From Serripes groenlandicus (taxonomy: Eukaryota; Mollusca; Bivalvia; Cardiida; Cardiidae): 64,000 nt of DNA. Made by a program: the position numbers and the translations under genes. Every line of letters begins with the position of its first letter. The first letter of the stretch is position 1. This document shows, one piece after another, positions 23,765 through 36,554 of this stretch. The stretch is taken from contig JASEVX010000001.1 of NCBI GenBank assembly GCA_031761405.1, forward strand, positions 114,811,071-114,875,070. Reading direction: 5' to 3'. Below the pieces are notes generated by a model that was not told the origin of the DNA, searched no databases, and saw only the letters and a program-made list of their open reading frames with translations.

Positions 23765-23990
23765 CTCTGTGGTGTAGTGGTATAGCGGTTGCCTCGGGTG
23801 TGTGAGGTTCCCCGGATGGGTCGTTCAACAAACTTTACAGATGGTAGTAATTGCTTTACCTCCTTGGAGTACATGGCTGTGGGGGTTAGCATTACGACTG
23901 ACTAGCTGGAGTCAAGAACATTTAACCAGTGGAAATGGTGACTTATCCGGGAAACGAAGTGATATAACTCAACAACAAATCAAATTAACA
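23765..23990 (+). mobile_element. tRNA-derived SINE
   Basis: The head TGGTGTAGTGGTATAGCGGT and body GGTAGTAATTGCTTTACCTC, GTTAGCATTACGACTGACT. It ends GAAGTGATATAACTCAACAA. The B-box region is rearranged, so it is not a tRNA gene. Confidence 0.65.
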
Positions 23991-24027
23991 CGAATATGAA
24001 GATTAGGTAACACGTGTTGTCAATTGT

Positions 24028-24257
24028 TTGACCCTTTCCCTCATATAAACGCTTTCGGACGCCTCTGCAGCAGACGGCTTTTTGAAAACATAGTGTCAAA
24101 AGAAGAAATTGCACAAAACGTGCAATTTCTCCTTTTGCCACAATGTTTTCCACTTTTAGTCATAGGTTATCCGTTCAATTATGTAGATTTTCTATGTTAT
24201 GACAAGATACGTTCAAAGTCGTCTGCTGCAGAATTGTCGTATGGGGGAAAGGGTTAA
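24028..24257. mobile_element. piggyBac-like TTAA MITE, intact copy
   Basis: TTGACCCTTTCCCTCATATA to TATGGGGGAAAGGGTTAA. Confidence 0.82.
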
Positions 24258-24436
24258 CATGAGTGTAATAGAACTACTAGCACGAATCATCTGGTACCAC
24301 GACACGATTTTAATGAGGTATCAATTATAAATGTTATATTAATATCCAAATGAATTATTAGCGCATTCATCTCGGAAACGTCATATATTAATCAACTGGC
24401 TAGACATGCCAATCATTAACAACTATCTGTATCATC

Positions 24437-24945
24437 TCGCCCTTTCCCACATACAATGGATCTGCAGTAGACGAATTGAAAATATTTGGTATCAAAATGT
24501 GCAAAAATGTATTGGCTATACGCTGTTTTACTTTTAATTGAAATTTGATAATTATCAGAACATTGTTTTACGTGTGAATAACGTAGGGGTGAAAAGTAAA
24601 AGTTGCATATTTGTAATGTTTTGTAATTGCTTTTTTGTCTTCGGATATTTGTCAAGTTACGTGGCAATTTATCAGTATCTGTTGTGTCCTCCTCCTGTGG
24701 GTAAATGGGTGCAATGTGTGAAGGATTATTTTCTTCACTCATGATGATAAATCCGTATATCTAAACTTTGTAACAAAACAGTTATGCCCTATTTAAAAGT
24801 GCACACTTTCTTTTTCGTGTGAGTATATATGTTTATTGAAGTTTACAGGTAATAATAGTTGAATATTTTGGCAAAAGGAGACATTTCTCATTATGAGTTT
24901 GCTACATAGGCATTGAAACGCGTCTGTATGAGAGAAAGGGTTATA
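24437..24945. mobile_element. piggyBac-like MITE halves around unrelated sequence
   Basis: The left end is GCCCTTTCCCACATACAATG and the right end is AAAAGGAGACATTTCTCATT then ATGAGAGAAAGGGTTA. The ~350 bp between them is not family sequence. An open frame there on each strand has no recognisable product. Confidence 0.5.
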
Positions 24946-25043
24946 CCCATTTTCTCTGAAAGACAATTTTTTTGATGTGCCTGATTTTTTTTTAAAAAAG
25001 GAAAAACATTTGAATGATATTATCTACACAGTCGTAGACTCGT

Positions 25044-25273
25044 TTAACTCTTTCACTGCCGAATTTCACAAAGTCGACTCTGCCATGTTTAATATTGGAC
25101 CACTCTATTTTTCGTCAAACATGAACTTTTGGAACTTTTTTAAAATTGAATGTCTAAGTGGCAAACAATGCAGATTTCAGGAGAGACAGCTCGTTACGAG
25201 CTGTCTCGCCTGAATCTGCATTGTTTGCTGAATCTGCATTGTTTGCAATAGCCTTTAGCAGCGAAAGAGTTAA
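25044..25273. mobile_element. CTTTCACTGCC TTAA element, intact copy
   Basis: TTAACTCTTTCACTGCCGAA to AGCAGCGAAAGAGTTAA, with TTAA at both ends. The hairpin GAGACAGCTCGTTACGAGCT is a near-perfect palindrome. AATCTGCATTGTTTGC is present twice at its right. Confidence 0.8.
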
Positions 25274-25617
25274 ATATATTAAATTAAGTATATATTAAGA
25301 TATATTGTTTTCAACTAGGAAAGGTGTACCTGAGTCTATTCAGACGATTCGGTTTTAACAAACCACACACTGATAACCCTATTCCCCTGATGATGCAGAA
25401 CACTTTTTCGACAGCCGTTGTTGAGGGTTTATTATGCAACATTGAGGTGCTTACAATGATATATATTCTTTTATCCCAATGTTTTAAACTTTATAATTAT
25501 CTCTTTATTTCAAATTAACCAGATATTACAGTACTTTTCTCGTACGTGTTCTAACCAGACGAATTAACACATACTAACGTTTGGAAAATGTATAGGATAC
25601 AACATGGGTGGCACTTG

Positions 25618-26010
25618 TTAACCCTTTGCAAATTACAGACGATGTTTGACGTATATATGCAGTAGACAGTAGTTGCCCATGCTTATGTTTTCATCTATAG
25701 TTATTAACCCTTTCAGCGCCTAATTGTTTAAAGTAGACTCTTCCATGTTTAAACTCGGACGACTCTATTTTCATGTTGTAGGATTTTTGGAATATTTTTA
25801 TAACTCACAGCCAAACAATGCAGATTTCAGGTGAGACAGCTCGTTACGAGCTGACTAACCTGAATCTGTATTGTTTGCAAAAAAGTTCAATATTGCCTTT
25901 GTCGCTGAAAGAGTTAAAAGGATTTTTATTTAAAGAATTTTTCAATATTTTTGCAAAGACGTTTTCAAAGTTGTCTGCTGCAGAATGTCTTTTATGGAGG
26001 AAAAGGTTAA
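25618..26010. mobile_element. piggyBac-like MITE interrupted by a CTTTCACTGCC element
   Basis: The left half TTAACCCTTTGCAAATTACA (25618-25703) and the right half to ATGGAGGAAAAGGTTAA (25918-26010) flank the insertion 25704-25917. Confidence 0.7.
25704..25917. mobile_element. CTTTCACTGCC TTAA element, nested
   Basis: TTAACCCTTTCAGCGCCTAA to GTCGCTGAAAGAGTTAA, inserted in a piggyBac-like MITE. Confidence 0.78.
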
Positions 26011-26337
26011 ATGGATGACAACTAGTGGAGATAATTGTAGTCGCAAAACATCGTCATCATCAGGAACCGCAAACATTTGCTTGAAACGTTTTGGATTCAA
26101 TTCAAAGCTATTTATTAAACCAAAATCAGATATTTTTATTTTTTTTATGGAATTGAACTAGTTCAAAGTTAAAAATAGGGGAATGACGTTATACACCCGT
26201 CAAATTAATTAGTGAAATACGGTTTTTGTCTTCCTCATTAAATTCTAATGAAGGCTATCTGTCATAGCCCTAATTATCCTAATTATTCAAACACTTGACA
26301 GATTTATCACTAAACCTTGATCCTGATATGCACGTAT

Positions 26338-26500
26338 TTAACCCTTTCCCACTTATAGACGCATGTTGACGCATCTACAGCAGACGACTTTTGAAAAAAT
26401 CTTGACAAAAGGAGAAATTGGTCAAAACGAGCAATTTCTCCCTTTTCACCATTTTTTTTTTTCCAGTTATTGTACCTACAATTATAGAGATTTTCCATGC
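26338..26500. mobile_element. piggyBac-like MITE, left part
   Basis: TTAACCCTTTCCCACTTATA with hairpin GAAATTGGTCAAAACGAGCA. It breaks at ATTATAGAGATTTTCC, where MITE fragments are inserted, and resumes with the same motif at about 26690. Confidence 0.7.
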
Positions 26501-27025
26501 CACACAGGCCTAACCGGAAAGACACTTTTCGCCTCCTGTGGATTTTCTGTTTCAGGAATAACTACTCTATACATCTATCCCCCTAAGACGGAATGTGTCG
26601 GCCGGATCAGTCTGCGCGGACAGCGCAGGCTGATCTGGTCGATACATTACGCAGATGTCTATCGCCGCAGCTGAATCATCAGGAATCAATTATAGAGATT
26701 TTCCGTATTGTTGAGTAGACTTTTCGAAATACGTCTGCTGAAAATGTGCTGTATATATAGGCGTGGATTCCCGGTATGCACGGTTAACCCTGACAGTCAC
26801 TTTTCGCCTCCTGTGGATTTTTTGTTTCGGGAATAACTACTCTATACATCTATCCGGCCGGATCAGTCTGCGCGGACAGCGCAGGCTGATTTGGTCGATA
26901 CATTACGCAGATGTCTATCGCCGCAGCTGAATCATCAGGAATCATTACTCTATACCTGTATCCCCCTGAGACGGAATGTGTCGGCCCGGATTAGCCTCCG
27001 TGGACTGAACGAGCTGATCTGGATC
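26497..27025 (+). mobile_element. shuffled fragments of the hAT-like and ATGAGCC MITEs
   Basis: Two pieces (about 26505-26695 and 26785-27025) share the hAT-core from TTTTCGCCTCCTGTGGATTT to ATCGCCGCAGCTG and the same novel junction GCAGCTGAATCATCAGGAAT. The second then runs on into the middle of an ATGAGCC MITE. The first is embedded in a piggyBac-like MITE whose ATTATAGAGATTTTCC appears on both sides. Confidence 0.65.
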
Positions 27026-27374
27026 AAGTCAAGGGACTGCGAAACCAATACAGTAGTACGAAACAAATAACTTTGTTATACTTGTTGTTTTAAATATGTG
27101 AATCTGAAGAAGTCCTAGGAATAAATGTAATCTTAGGGAAATTAGAAGCATGATCTAAGACGAAAGGTAAAACACCGCAGGAAAAAGAGATATCGCTCAT
27201 TATGAGTAAATACTCCCTTTCCCACGTTTTCTTTCATAAGTCGTCTGCTACAGATATGCGAATCGTCGTTTGCATCTCCGACTATAGCTAAGGTTCACTC
27301 GTGTCATTATATATTGCTACGTTGGATGATTCCATACCTGTTCGCATCACCATTTATTTCCTCCCTCTCTCGAC

Positions 27375-27600
27375 AGTTTAACTCGTTCCCACATACCAAG
27401 AATCTGCATCAGACGACTTTGAACACATCTGTACATAAATATGGATTTTTTTTTTATATGAATAAAACAAAACACAATTATTAAATAAAGTTGAAATCAT
27501 TGTTTTAAAAGGAGAAAGTGCTTATTATGAGCAACTTCTCCTGTTGTCACAATGGTTTTTGTTAAGATCGTCTACTGACGATTCTAGAATTGGTTTAAGG
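27375..27600. mobile_element. piggyBac-like MITE, decayed
   Basis: GTTTAACTCGTTCCCACATA, GAGAAAGTGCTTATTATGAG, GTTGTCACAATGG. The right end is lost. Confidence 0.55.
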
Positions 27601-27865
27601 ATGTTTGGATGACCTTTCTTTTTTGTCAAGTTCGAGTCTGTTCATGTAGGTTAACCTTCTGAACCAGATCCATGCCGGTGTTGACGTAGATACGTTCACC
27701 TCGTTTCAAGGCGAGTTAATTTTAACGACTGCATTCTTAAATACTTCACCCCTAGATGCCGTTTCTATGTCGACCAGATTGGGGTTAAGACCTTTACCAA
27801 AAAGTAAAATGTAGAATGATCAGGCCTAGACTAGAAACGGTGCATCAATTTATCATATTTTTTTG

Positions 27866-28190
27866 AGTCACTGTAGGCACGTGTCTATACATTTGTTCTA
27901 AAAATGCCCTAACATGCAGCTGCGGCGATACACATCTGCGTAATGTATTGACCAGATCAGCCTGCGCTGACCGCGCAGACTGATCCGGCGGACACATTCC
28001 GTCTAAGGGGGATAGATAGAGTAGTGATTCCTGAAACAGAAAATCCACAGGAGGCGAAAAGTGTATATCCGGGTAGGCCTGTGTGGCATGCTTAGGCTGA
28101 TCCGGGTCGATACTTCACGCAGTGTACACTATGTTGATTTTCTCACGAGACGGCCTACACATTGATTATTGCCAAGCTATGCACCTGTTT
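27866..28190 (-). mobile_element. hAT-like MITE, left end missing
   Basis: It begins within CACTGTAGGCACGTGTCTA, passes the core, and ends AAGCTATGCACCTG (degenerate). Confidence 0.7.
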
Positions 28191-28394
28191 CTCGCACATG
28201 TATTCAACACAACACCCTTCTTAGACAACTGACTGCATTATTACAGTGGTGGAATACGAAGGATGCTAGTCGGAAATAACTTAAACAATCAACGGAAACA
28301 CATAAATGGCCGTACTACAGTTCAAACTCACGACCCGAAATAAGGTCAAAATATAAAATGGATACTCCTACTACTCAAGCTACAAGGTGTACAA

Positions 28395-29205
28395 GTCATT
28401 AACCCCATGCAGACTTTTTTTTTTTATGCATTAACAGAAGACGACTTTTGGAAAGACTTTTGGAAAGAATATGTCTCAGGGTAAAATTGCTCTTAATGTG
28501 TACTTTTTGCAACATTTGAGAAATTGACAGAACAAGCTTGAGAGAATGTCGTAGCATATAGACCCGGATTCTTTGAAAATCAGAAAATGTTGTCACATGA
28601 AGAATTTTAATTTTGGAAGCAAATATTGGGAAACCGGAAGTTGCCATCTCTGGGCCACTTCTCCTTTCACCAAACTGTTTTTAAAAAGTGTATACTGAAA
28701 ACCAGGCCGTATCAGGAAACGCAATAAAACGTCTCCCAAGACACAGAAACATTTTAACACATCTGCAGCAGATGAAGTTTACTACAATGTTCTTGTTATT
28801 TTTCGTTTTAAATAATCTTACTTTTATATTTTTTCGTCAGCTGTATATTTCATGTATGTGGGAAAGTGGGTTAACAGGGTACCGATGTATAGTTCATTCG
28901 CTTACGTTGGGGACTGATTCCAGTCTATATCGGGTTCATGCACTTGACTTATAATAGGTTTTACAGATCTCTCAACGGCTTAAGCCTTTTCCACATGCAG
29001 ACTCACTTTAAACGCATCTTCAGCAGACGCATTTTGAAAACATTGTGGCAAAAGGATGAATTGCTCGTAATTCAATCATTAACATTTTAATACAAGTCTT
29101 AAATTCTGACTTATAGAGATTTTCCGTATTTCACCCACATGTTTTTAAAATCTTTTTTTTTTTTTTATACTGCAGCTATGTTGTATGAGATAAAGGTGTA
29201 GTAAC
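28395..29205. mobile_element. several decayed piggyBac-like MITE pieces
   Basis: Recognisable blocks are ATTAACCCCATGCAGAC, CTGCAGCAGATGAAG, ATGTGGGAAAGTGGGTTAA (28855-28875), TTTTCCACATGCAGACTC (28987) and GGCAAAAGGATGAATTGCTC. Boundaries are uncertain. Confidence 0.45.
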
Positions 29206-29396
29206 AGACGAGAGTAACTACTGTTTGTAAAAACAAGTTTTGTAGCAACATCTGTTTGAAAGTACGTTAGTCAAAAACAACCATTAGCATAATGATGGCA
29301 CGTTTAGATAACGATTTACCTATGCATTCATGTTATCTGATCTTCACGCATGTTGTAAATCGGATGTTTCTTGAAGCTATTTGTAACTTTTACGGC

Positions 29397-29645
29397 GATC
29401 GATGAAAACCAATATTATGCGTAATGTATCGACCAGATCAGCCTGCGCAGTCGGCATAAGCTAATCCGGGGCGACACATTCCGTCTCAGGGGGACAGAGG
29501 TATAGAGTAATGATTCCTGATACAGAAAATCCACAAGAGGCGAACAGTGTATGTCCGGGTTAGCCTGCGTGGTATGCTTAGGGTGATCCGGTTCGATACT
29601 TTACGCAGAGTCCACAATGTTGGTTTTCTCGTGGGACGGTGCAAT
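29397..29645 (+). mobile_element. ATGAGCC MITE, degenerate ends
   Basis: The core from AAAACCAATATTATGCGTAA to TTCTCGTGGGACGG. The outer ATGAGCC motif is lost. Confidence 0.75.
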
Positions 29646-29887
29646 ATCATAGCAATTTTACCATCGAGTTTTTATAGTATTTTTATCAGCTTTTGGGTCA
29701 ACCGCTCCCGCTCCTATTTCCCATTACGTTATAACAAGGCGTGTGTATGCAATAAGACAAACAAGGTGGCTCTGGTATTTTGAAAATGAAAGTCTTCTAT
29801 TCGGTAATACACTTAAACGATCAAACTTATCATCTCTGTATGAACCTTTGAACATACGGGTCCTAGGGGCCCCTTCAGATCATCATA

Positions 29888-30143
29888 TCGAGGGCTTGGC
29901 GTGACACGGTTGTATGTAACTAAAAACCTATTTTGAAAATCCTGGTTTAGGGACAATTTTGACCCCTTTGTAAACAATGCAAATTTAGGTGCCATTGCTC
30001 AGAACGAGCAATGGCACCTAAATGTCCATTGTTTACCAAGAAAAATTATTTAACAGCTTATAAAAGACTTGATGGCGAGGTGATTAACCTTGGTAAAACA
30101 AATACCAATTTTAGTTACAACCGTTTTCATGTCAAGCCTTCGA
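29888..30143. mobile_element. TCGAGGGCTTGGCG hairpin MITE, second copy
   Basis: TCGAGGGCTTGGCGTGACAC to TGTCAAGCCTTCGA, flanked by TA on each side. The central stem GGTGCCATTGCTCAGAACGA + GCAATGGCACC is perfect. Its interior is inverted relative to the copy at 15347. Confidence 0.83.
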
Positions 30144-30150
30144 TATAACG

Positions 30151-30371
30151 TTAACCCTTTCCCACATGCATGTAGTACACATCACATCTGCAGCAGACGA
30201 CTTAGACATAATTCAGGCAAATTGTGAAATATATATCTTTTATAAGTATTGAATAAAGTTGAAAACATTATGACACAAAATGAAATTGCTCATCATGATT
30301 TACCAAGCTGTTTTCAAAAAGTCGTCTTCTCTAGATGCGTCGAAATACGTCTGCATGTGGAAAATCGTTAA
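30151..30371. mobile_element. piggyBac-like TTAA MITE
   Basis: TTAACCCTTTCCCACATGCA to GCATGTGGAAAATCGTTAA. It lies 8 bp after the TCGAGGGCTTGG element. Confidence 0.74.
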
Positions 30372-30709
30372 ACCCCTACTTGACACCAAAAAGGGGTTAA
30401 AAGAATCATAAATTTATCCTGACACTACTGTACGATTTGTGAATTGTAAAAAGAGCGGAAGGACCGACCCTTTTTGCAGCCGGGATTGTTTCGTACAGCC
30501 AAGAACTTTGTTGCGTTAAGAAGCAGTGTGAACTAAGATTATACGGCGTCTTCTAGGTTTCAGAAGTCTTACCTAAGATTTCACTTTTTTTGTTATTCAG
30601 AGTTGTACTTTATCTCGTTAGGGTACATTTTATATATAACTTCACATTAATGCATAGACAGATAAAATGAAAAATGGAAACACAGATTAAATAAATTTAG
30701 GAGTACAAT

Positions 30710-30914
30710 ATTTAACCTTTACCATTACCTTATATTTAGGTTGTCTGATTTGATGACGTTGTTTGGTGAACAATAAATGACATATGGCACTTTGGAAAAA
30801 GAATCATAATTCTAAAATAATATTTTTTTTAGCAATTTCTCCTTTTCCAATGATGGTTTCGAATGTTATCTGATCCACGAGGTCGTCTGTATTAAAAAAA
30901 AAGGGGGGTTAAAT
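30710..30914. mobile_element. piggyBac-like MITE, decayed
   Basis: TTTAACCTTTACCATTACC to GGGGGGTTAAA. Only the second hairpin arm (GCAATTTCTCCTTTTCC) is clear. Confidence 0.5.
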
Positions 30915-31794
30915 ACCACAGAAGGATCGTTGAATGGTGGGGATTTCAGCTATTTGTTTGACTCCATTCGTTCTTCCTTTTCTAAAGGTGGTCCGGACAT
31001 CTTTTAGTATTAACATGCGGCGCGTCAGGCTATCTGGAGTCTTACTATATCTCCGCTTCGGTATCAGCTGATGTAAAAAAAGGGGCGTACACTAAGCGAG
31101 GCTACACTTCTAGTTCCGACGTTAGCTGATACATGTAGTTCTACATATCATGTACGCGGACATGTGAACACTCTCTCGAGATCGTGCCGTATGCACGGGC
31201 TCATCCGAGTCTTCACTGTACGCAACTGCATCGATACTCCATATGACCAGCCGCGGCTTTTATATTTGTGGACTGCCAAACAAGTTAGTGTTGCCCGTCA
31301 CGTCTTGATTGAAATAATAAATCAATCACACTTTTAACTAATCGTATGAATTATCAATGAGTGTAAATCGCACCAGGAGCGTTCGACAAGCAACGATTTA
31401 AACTTACAATGTATTTAACATGACTGTATTGTCAATTATCAACATGATTCCATATATATTTTATAATATCACAAGTTTAATACATATTAAACGATCATTG
31501 AATAATGGTTGAGTTCCTCATTGAGTTAAGGATCATTTCTTTAAGACCATCAAAGTGATCTGGATCTACAATAGATTGGGACTGACACCATTTTGACACG
31601 ATAAAAAGCATCATTTAGAACCATCATTAAACAAACGTTTATTTTGTTCTTTTCTTTTTCAAGATGCCATGTATCAAATTTTAAGGAGATTATTAGCCAC
31701 TTAGAGTTAGCGACCTGAGATTTATCGTCTAAATGGAGGTGAGAATTGCGGGCAATCGTGTTTGTTTCAATGATAATTGTCGGCTTCTCTCCTT
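30915..31794. other. no supported feature
   Basis: Somewhat GC-richer stretch (31000-31260) followed by AT-rich sequence. No ORF, repeat family or RNA recognised. Confidence 0.5.
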
Positions 31795-32630
<836 letters not shown>

Positions 32631-33664
32631 CTAAGGGTGTGACAATTTCAGCGATTCATGCAGTTCATTTTGTTTAACCCTGAACCCTTTCAGAAAAAAA
32701 ACAATAAACCAAATCAAGACAAAATATCATGGAATCGCTCTATGCATAACAATATCAGTTTTAATTTAGTAGAAAACATTGTTGTATAAGAAGAAATTGC
32801 TCATTAGGAGTAGTTTTCTAAAATGCATATATAGTTGTTCAGACACTAGCCTATATTCGTGTGAGTCTCCGATACTGTAAGACAACACTAAAGATTGTTT
32901 ACGCATTACATGCAAAACAAGAAAAACGATACAAACCCATTGCTTAGGTTACATCTAATTACAGCCGAACAGTTGTTCATTTCAGTTTTAAATATAGCAT
33001 TTTGACAGTAAATGCATTTCTTGAATACACCAAAATGACCTCGAAATGCACCTTTCCTTGACCTTATGTGACCCCAATTTTGAAGCGGTGCGCATGAAAA
33101 CATTGATATTGTGAAAGTTAACTTTACCCTCAAGTAGATTTTACTTGTTACACGAATGATGACATGTTGACTTAATTCCTAAAAGTCTTTACTTCATTTT
33201 GTAAACATATTCACCCACTTCTGTATGGAAAGCAGCATTAGATTAGTCATTTGATCTGAGTCCCGGGTCGTGATATCTTCATTGATGTTATAAGTTTAGT
33301 GTTGTCCTCTTAACGTATAATGAAAAAGGGTATTATCTGAGTAATTGGACATTTTATCGTGACCAAGTGAATATAAACAACACTGTCCTCAAAGGAGAAA
33401 TTTTATATTTTGACCATTGTTTACCTAAATACACAATGTTTTCCAATGACGTCTGCTGCTGATATAAGTCTGAATGAGTTAAAGAGTACTTAAGTCAATG
33501 AACATTTGGGAAGTAGCCCGTATGGAGTTGCAGAAACGCCTTGATACATTTTGTGCAATGAGGTATATAGCGATGTTTTCACATACATATATTAGTCACT
33601 ATGCACGTCTTTTACTTAACAGTACTAACCTGACCTTGATCTATTGATCTATGACATATTTCAG

Positions 33665-33928
33665 ATGAGCCGCTTCACGAGAAAATCAATAGTATGGACT
33701 CTGCGTAATGTATCGACCCAGATCATCTTGCGCAGTCCGCTCAGGCTAATCCGGGCCGACACATTCCGTATCAGGGGGGAGGAGGTATGGAGTAATGATT
33801 CCCGAAACAGAAAATCCACCGGAGGCGAAAAATGACTGTCCGGGTTAGCCTGCGTGGCATGCTTAGGCTGATCCGGGTCGATACTTTACGCAGAGTCCAC
33901 AATGCTGGTTTTCTCGGGGATCGGCTCA
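33665..33928 (+). mobile_element. ATGAGCC MITE
   Basis: ATGAGCCGCTTCACGAGAAA to GGGATCGGCTCA. Complete. Confidence 0.83.
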
Positions 33929-34547
33929 GATTGAATTAAATGAATTTAACGCCATTTTCAAGGGTATTTCAGATAGATCTCGGCCGCAAGATCATCTAAT
34001 GAGTGTTTCTTAACTTTCTCGCTGCATGAAATACAACATTCTTCATAGTCAACGGGCTGGTTTTTTTCACATAGGATTTAATGAGCAATTTCTTCTTTTG
34101 CTACAATGTTTTCGAAATTAGGCAGCTGCAAATGCGTCTGCAGGTGGGAAATGATTGATCGTTGAAAAGTGTCCTGAATGCATGACACATAAAGCGGACA
34201 ATATACATACAGTATGCACAGTAATAAAAGTGTCAATGAAGAGTGCGGTTAATTATTCCATGTAAACTGCGTAATAGAGCCATGCTCTCCGAAAATCAAC
34301 CTTAATGCCTTTGCGACAGGTATAGAACCATATCAACCGATGCATCCTCACAAGTTCATCTGGTTCCGCCCTCTTCGCTATAAAGTCACGAAAGATTTAC
34401 AGAAATTCTTGACAAATACTTTCCCTTAATATCAGATAACAGAGATCAGTAAGCAGATCCTAATCTGTTCAACTAATAAATAGTCCTATGTTGGTTTCTT
34501 GATTGATATGGGTATAACCTCGTTTTCAACCATTTTCGATTAATCAG

Positions 34548-34740
34548 AGCTCTAGATAAGAGGCATTTGTCATGTTCTAAAATCCTTATTTGACATTCAA
34601 ACCCTATTTTGTAGGTACTCAAAAGAATCGACTCAGTAAGACGATTCTTTTGAGTACCCACAACATAGGATTTTGTTTAGTAATAAGAGAAATATTGTGG
34701 GGAAAAGACCTGTTCACTCCCTCTTATCTAGTTCTCTGAC
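34548..34740. mobile_element. GTTGTGGGTACTC hairpin MITE
   Basis: CAGAGCTCTAGATAAGAGG at the left and CCTCTTATCTAGTTCTCTG at the right. Core hairpin around CGACTCAGTAAGACG. Confidence 0.8.
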
Positions 34741-34962
34741 TAATATCACTGTGTTAAGTTCACCTACCCATGTGTTTCCTGCCTTTGTATCTCCAGTAAT
34801 ATGTTTTTTTTCTCAAATCACGGCTTACTTAGTTTACTTTCTCCTTGCTAAACAAGATGTAATTGCATCTTTGTTACCACTGTGGATCGTGATCAGTATG
34901 TAATTTATATATGTACATGTGCGCAGTCTAATCTTCAGTGATATATTTTTAACAATCGTATT

Positions 34963-35173
34963 CTTAACCTTTTCCCACTTACACAATATTTGCAGCAGAC
35001 GAATTCGAAAGCATCTTGGCAAAAATATGTTATATCGTTATAAAGGAAAGTTTAAATATTAGAAGGAGTTGAAAATATTGTGGCAAAAGGAGACATTGCT
35101 CGTTTTGAGCAATGTCTCCTTTTGCCACAATGTTTTAAAAAGTCGCCTGCTGTAGATGCTAGGAAAGGTTTAA
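34963..35173. mobile_element. piggyBac-like TTAA MITE with perfect hairpin
   Basis: TTAACCTTTTCCCACTTACA to TAGGAAAGGTTTAA. The centre pairs exactly: AAAAGGAGACATTGCTC with GAGCAATGTCTCCTTTT. Confidence 0.76.
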
Positions 35174-35967
35174 CACGTTCGATGTTATATGCAGCTTGTA
35201 GTAGCGGTTGCTCATTACACTAAGTTTCCTCCATACACAGTATAAGCAAGTTACGTAGAGCAAGGTCGATTACTATGATTGTAATGGATCAAAGCGGTTT
35301 GCTGAGTTATTGTCAGTGTAAATTCAACCTTCGTGTGATAAATTCATAACAATGTCAGTTTACTGTTAACCATATATGCATATGTATATGTAAAATAACT
35401 TTGCTATATAGTATGTATTCATCAATTAACATGGACTACATGCAATGGTAGTAAACCCATTTGTTTGTCCATCGTGGTCTAAGGGAAATAACCGTTTATA
35501 AGCACAATTAATTGATATATACGATAGATTATCTACCTTTACCATTACTTTAAATGTGGGATTAAAATCAATTATTGCACATGCAGCAGACAACAATTGA
35601 ACAAAATGTGGAAACACTAGTTGTGCTTTTCTTTTATAAGTATTCAGTGAGTCTATAGTTCGTCTTTAAATGTGGATCAGTCAGCCAATTCCAGGAAAGG
35701 CATAACTAGAGACGTTTCAAAGATTATTTAAATGATTTAGTAAACGTATTAGAAGTAATTAATCAAATCAGTCTGACACTGTACTTTCAATGAAAGCAAT
35801 TGATTTTTACGCATAATCATCGTTGTTCTGGGCTATTTTAGTCGAGGATATTTACAGATATAATGATCATTAATTACAATGACGAATCTCACAAGTTAAA
35901 ATCAATCAATCAATGATGGAATAGTTTAGCGTTAACCATTGAGCGGATTACTCTTTATGCCAAATAT

Positions 35968-36200
35968 TTAACCCTTTCCCACATATGCAACAAACCTGCA
36001 GCAGACGACTTTGAAATATTGTAGGCAGAATATTTAGAAAATCTCTTTAAATGAAGGTATAATTACTGAAGAAAGTTTGAAAATATTGTGACAAATGGAG
36101 AAATTGCTCGTTTTGAGCAATTTCTCCTTTTGTCACAATGTTTTCAAAAGTCGTCTGTTGCAGGGGTGTCAGAAAACGTCTATATGTGGGAAATGATTAA
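35968..36200. mobile_element. piggyBac-like TTAA MITE
   Basis: TTAACCCTTTCCCACATATG to TATGTGGGAAATGATTAA. Hairpin GAGAAATTGCTC / GAGCAATTTCTC. Confidence 0.78.
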
Positions 36201-36334
36201 CTAATTATGCGAGGAAACTGCACTGTCTTGTATACATTTGTCATTGCTCTAAATACGTAACCACATATGCGGTGTTCCGGAGTTGCCTTACAGTCTTTAA
36301 TTGATTCAAAACCCTATATTAAGTATAGACGAGA

Positions 36335-36410
36335 TATATTGTACATCATGTTCTGAAATCCGAATTTGACCTCCAACTTCTATGTTGTTGTTACTCAACT
36401 GGGTATTCTG
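36335..36410. mobile_element. GTTGTGGGTACTC MITE remnant beside the palindrome
   Basis: CATGTTCTGAAATCCGAATT, then TATGTTGTTGTTACTCAAC. Only the left half is recognisable, directly outside the foldback-like element. Confidence 0.5.
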
Positions 36411-36554
36411 TTTGAGAAGACAGGTGTGTGAAGTTAGCAGTTAGTTGGTTATTGGTGGTTGGGTATTCAATCTACTGCCACAGTACCAATAAACAGCCAG
36501 CTAGTAGTTGGGTGTCCGCCATATTATCGAATCTATAGCCATGGGCGACAACCC

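Noticed and set aside
23765..23840. tRNA gene candidate
   Set aside because: A- and B-box-like motifs are present, but the arms do not pair and a SINE body follows. Same for 56153, 54253, 7447 and 46008.
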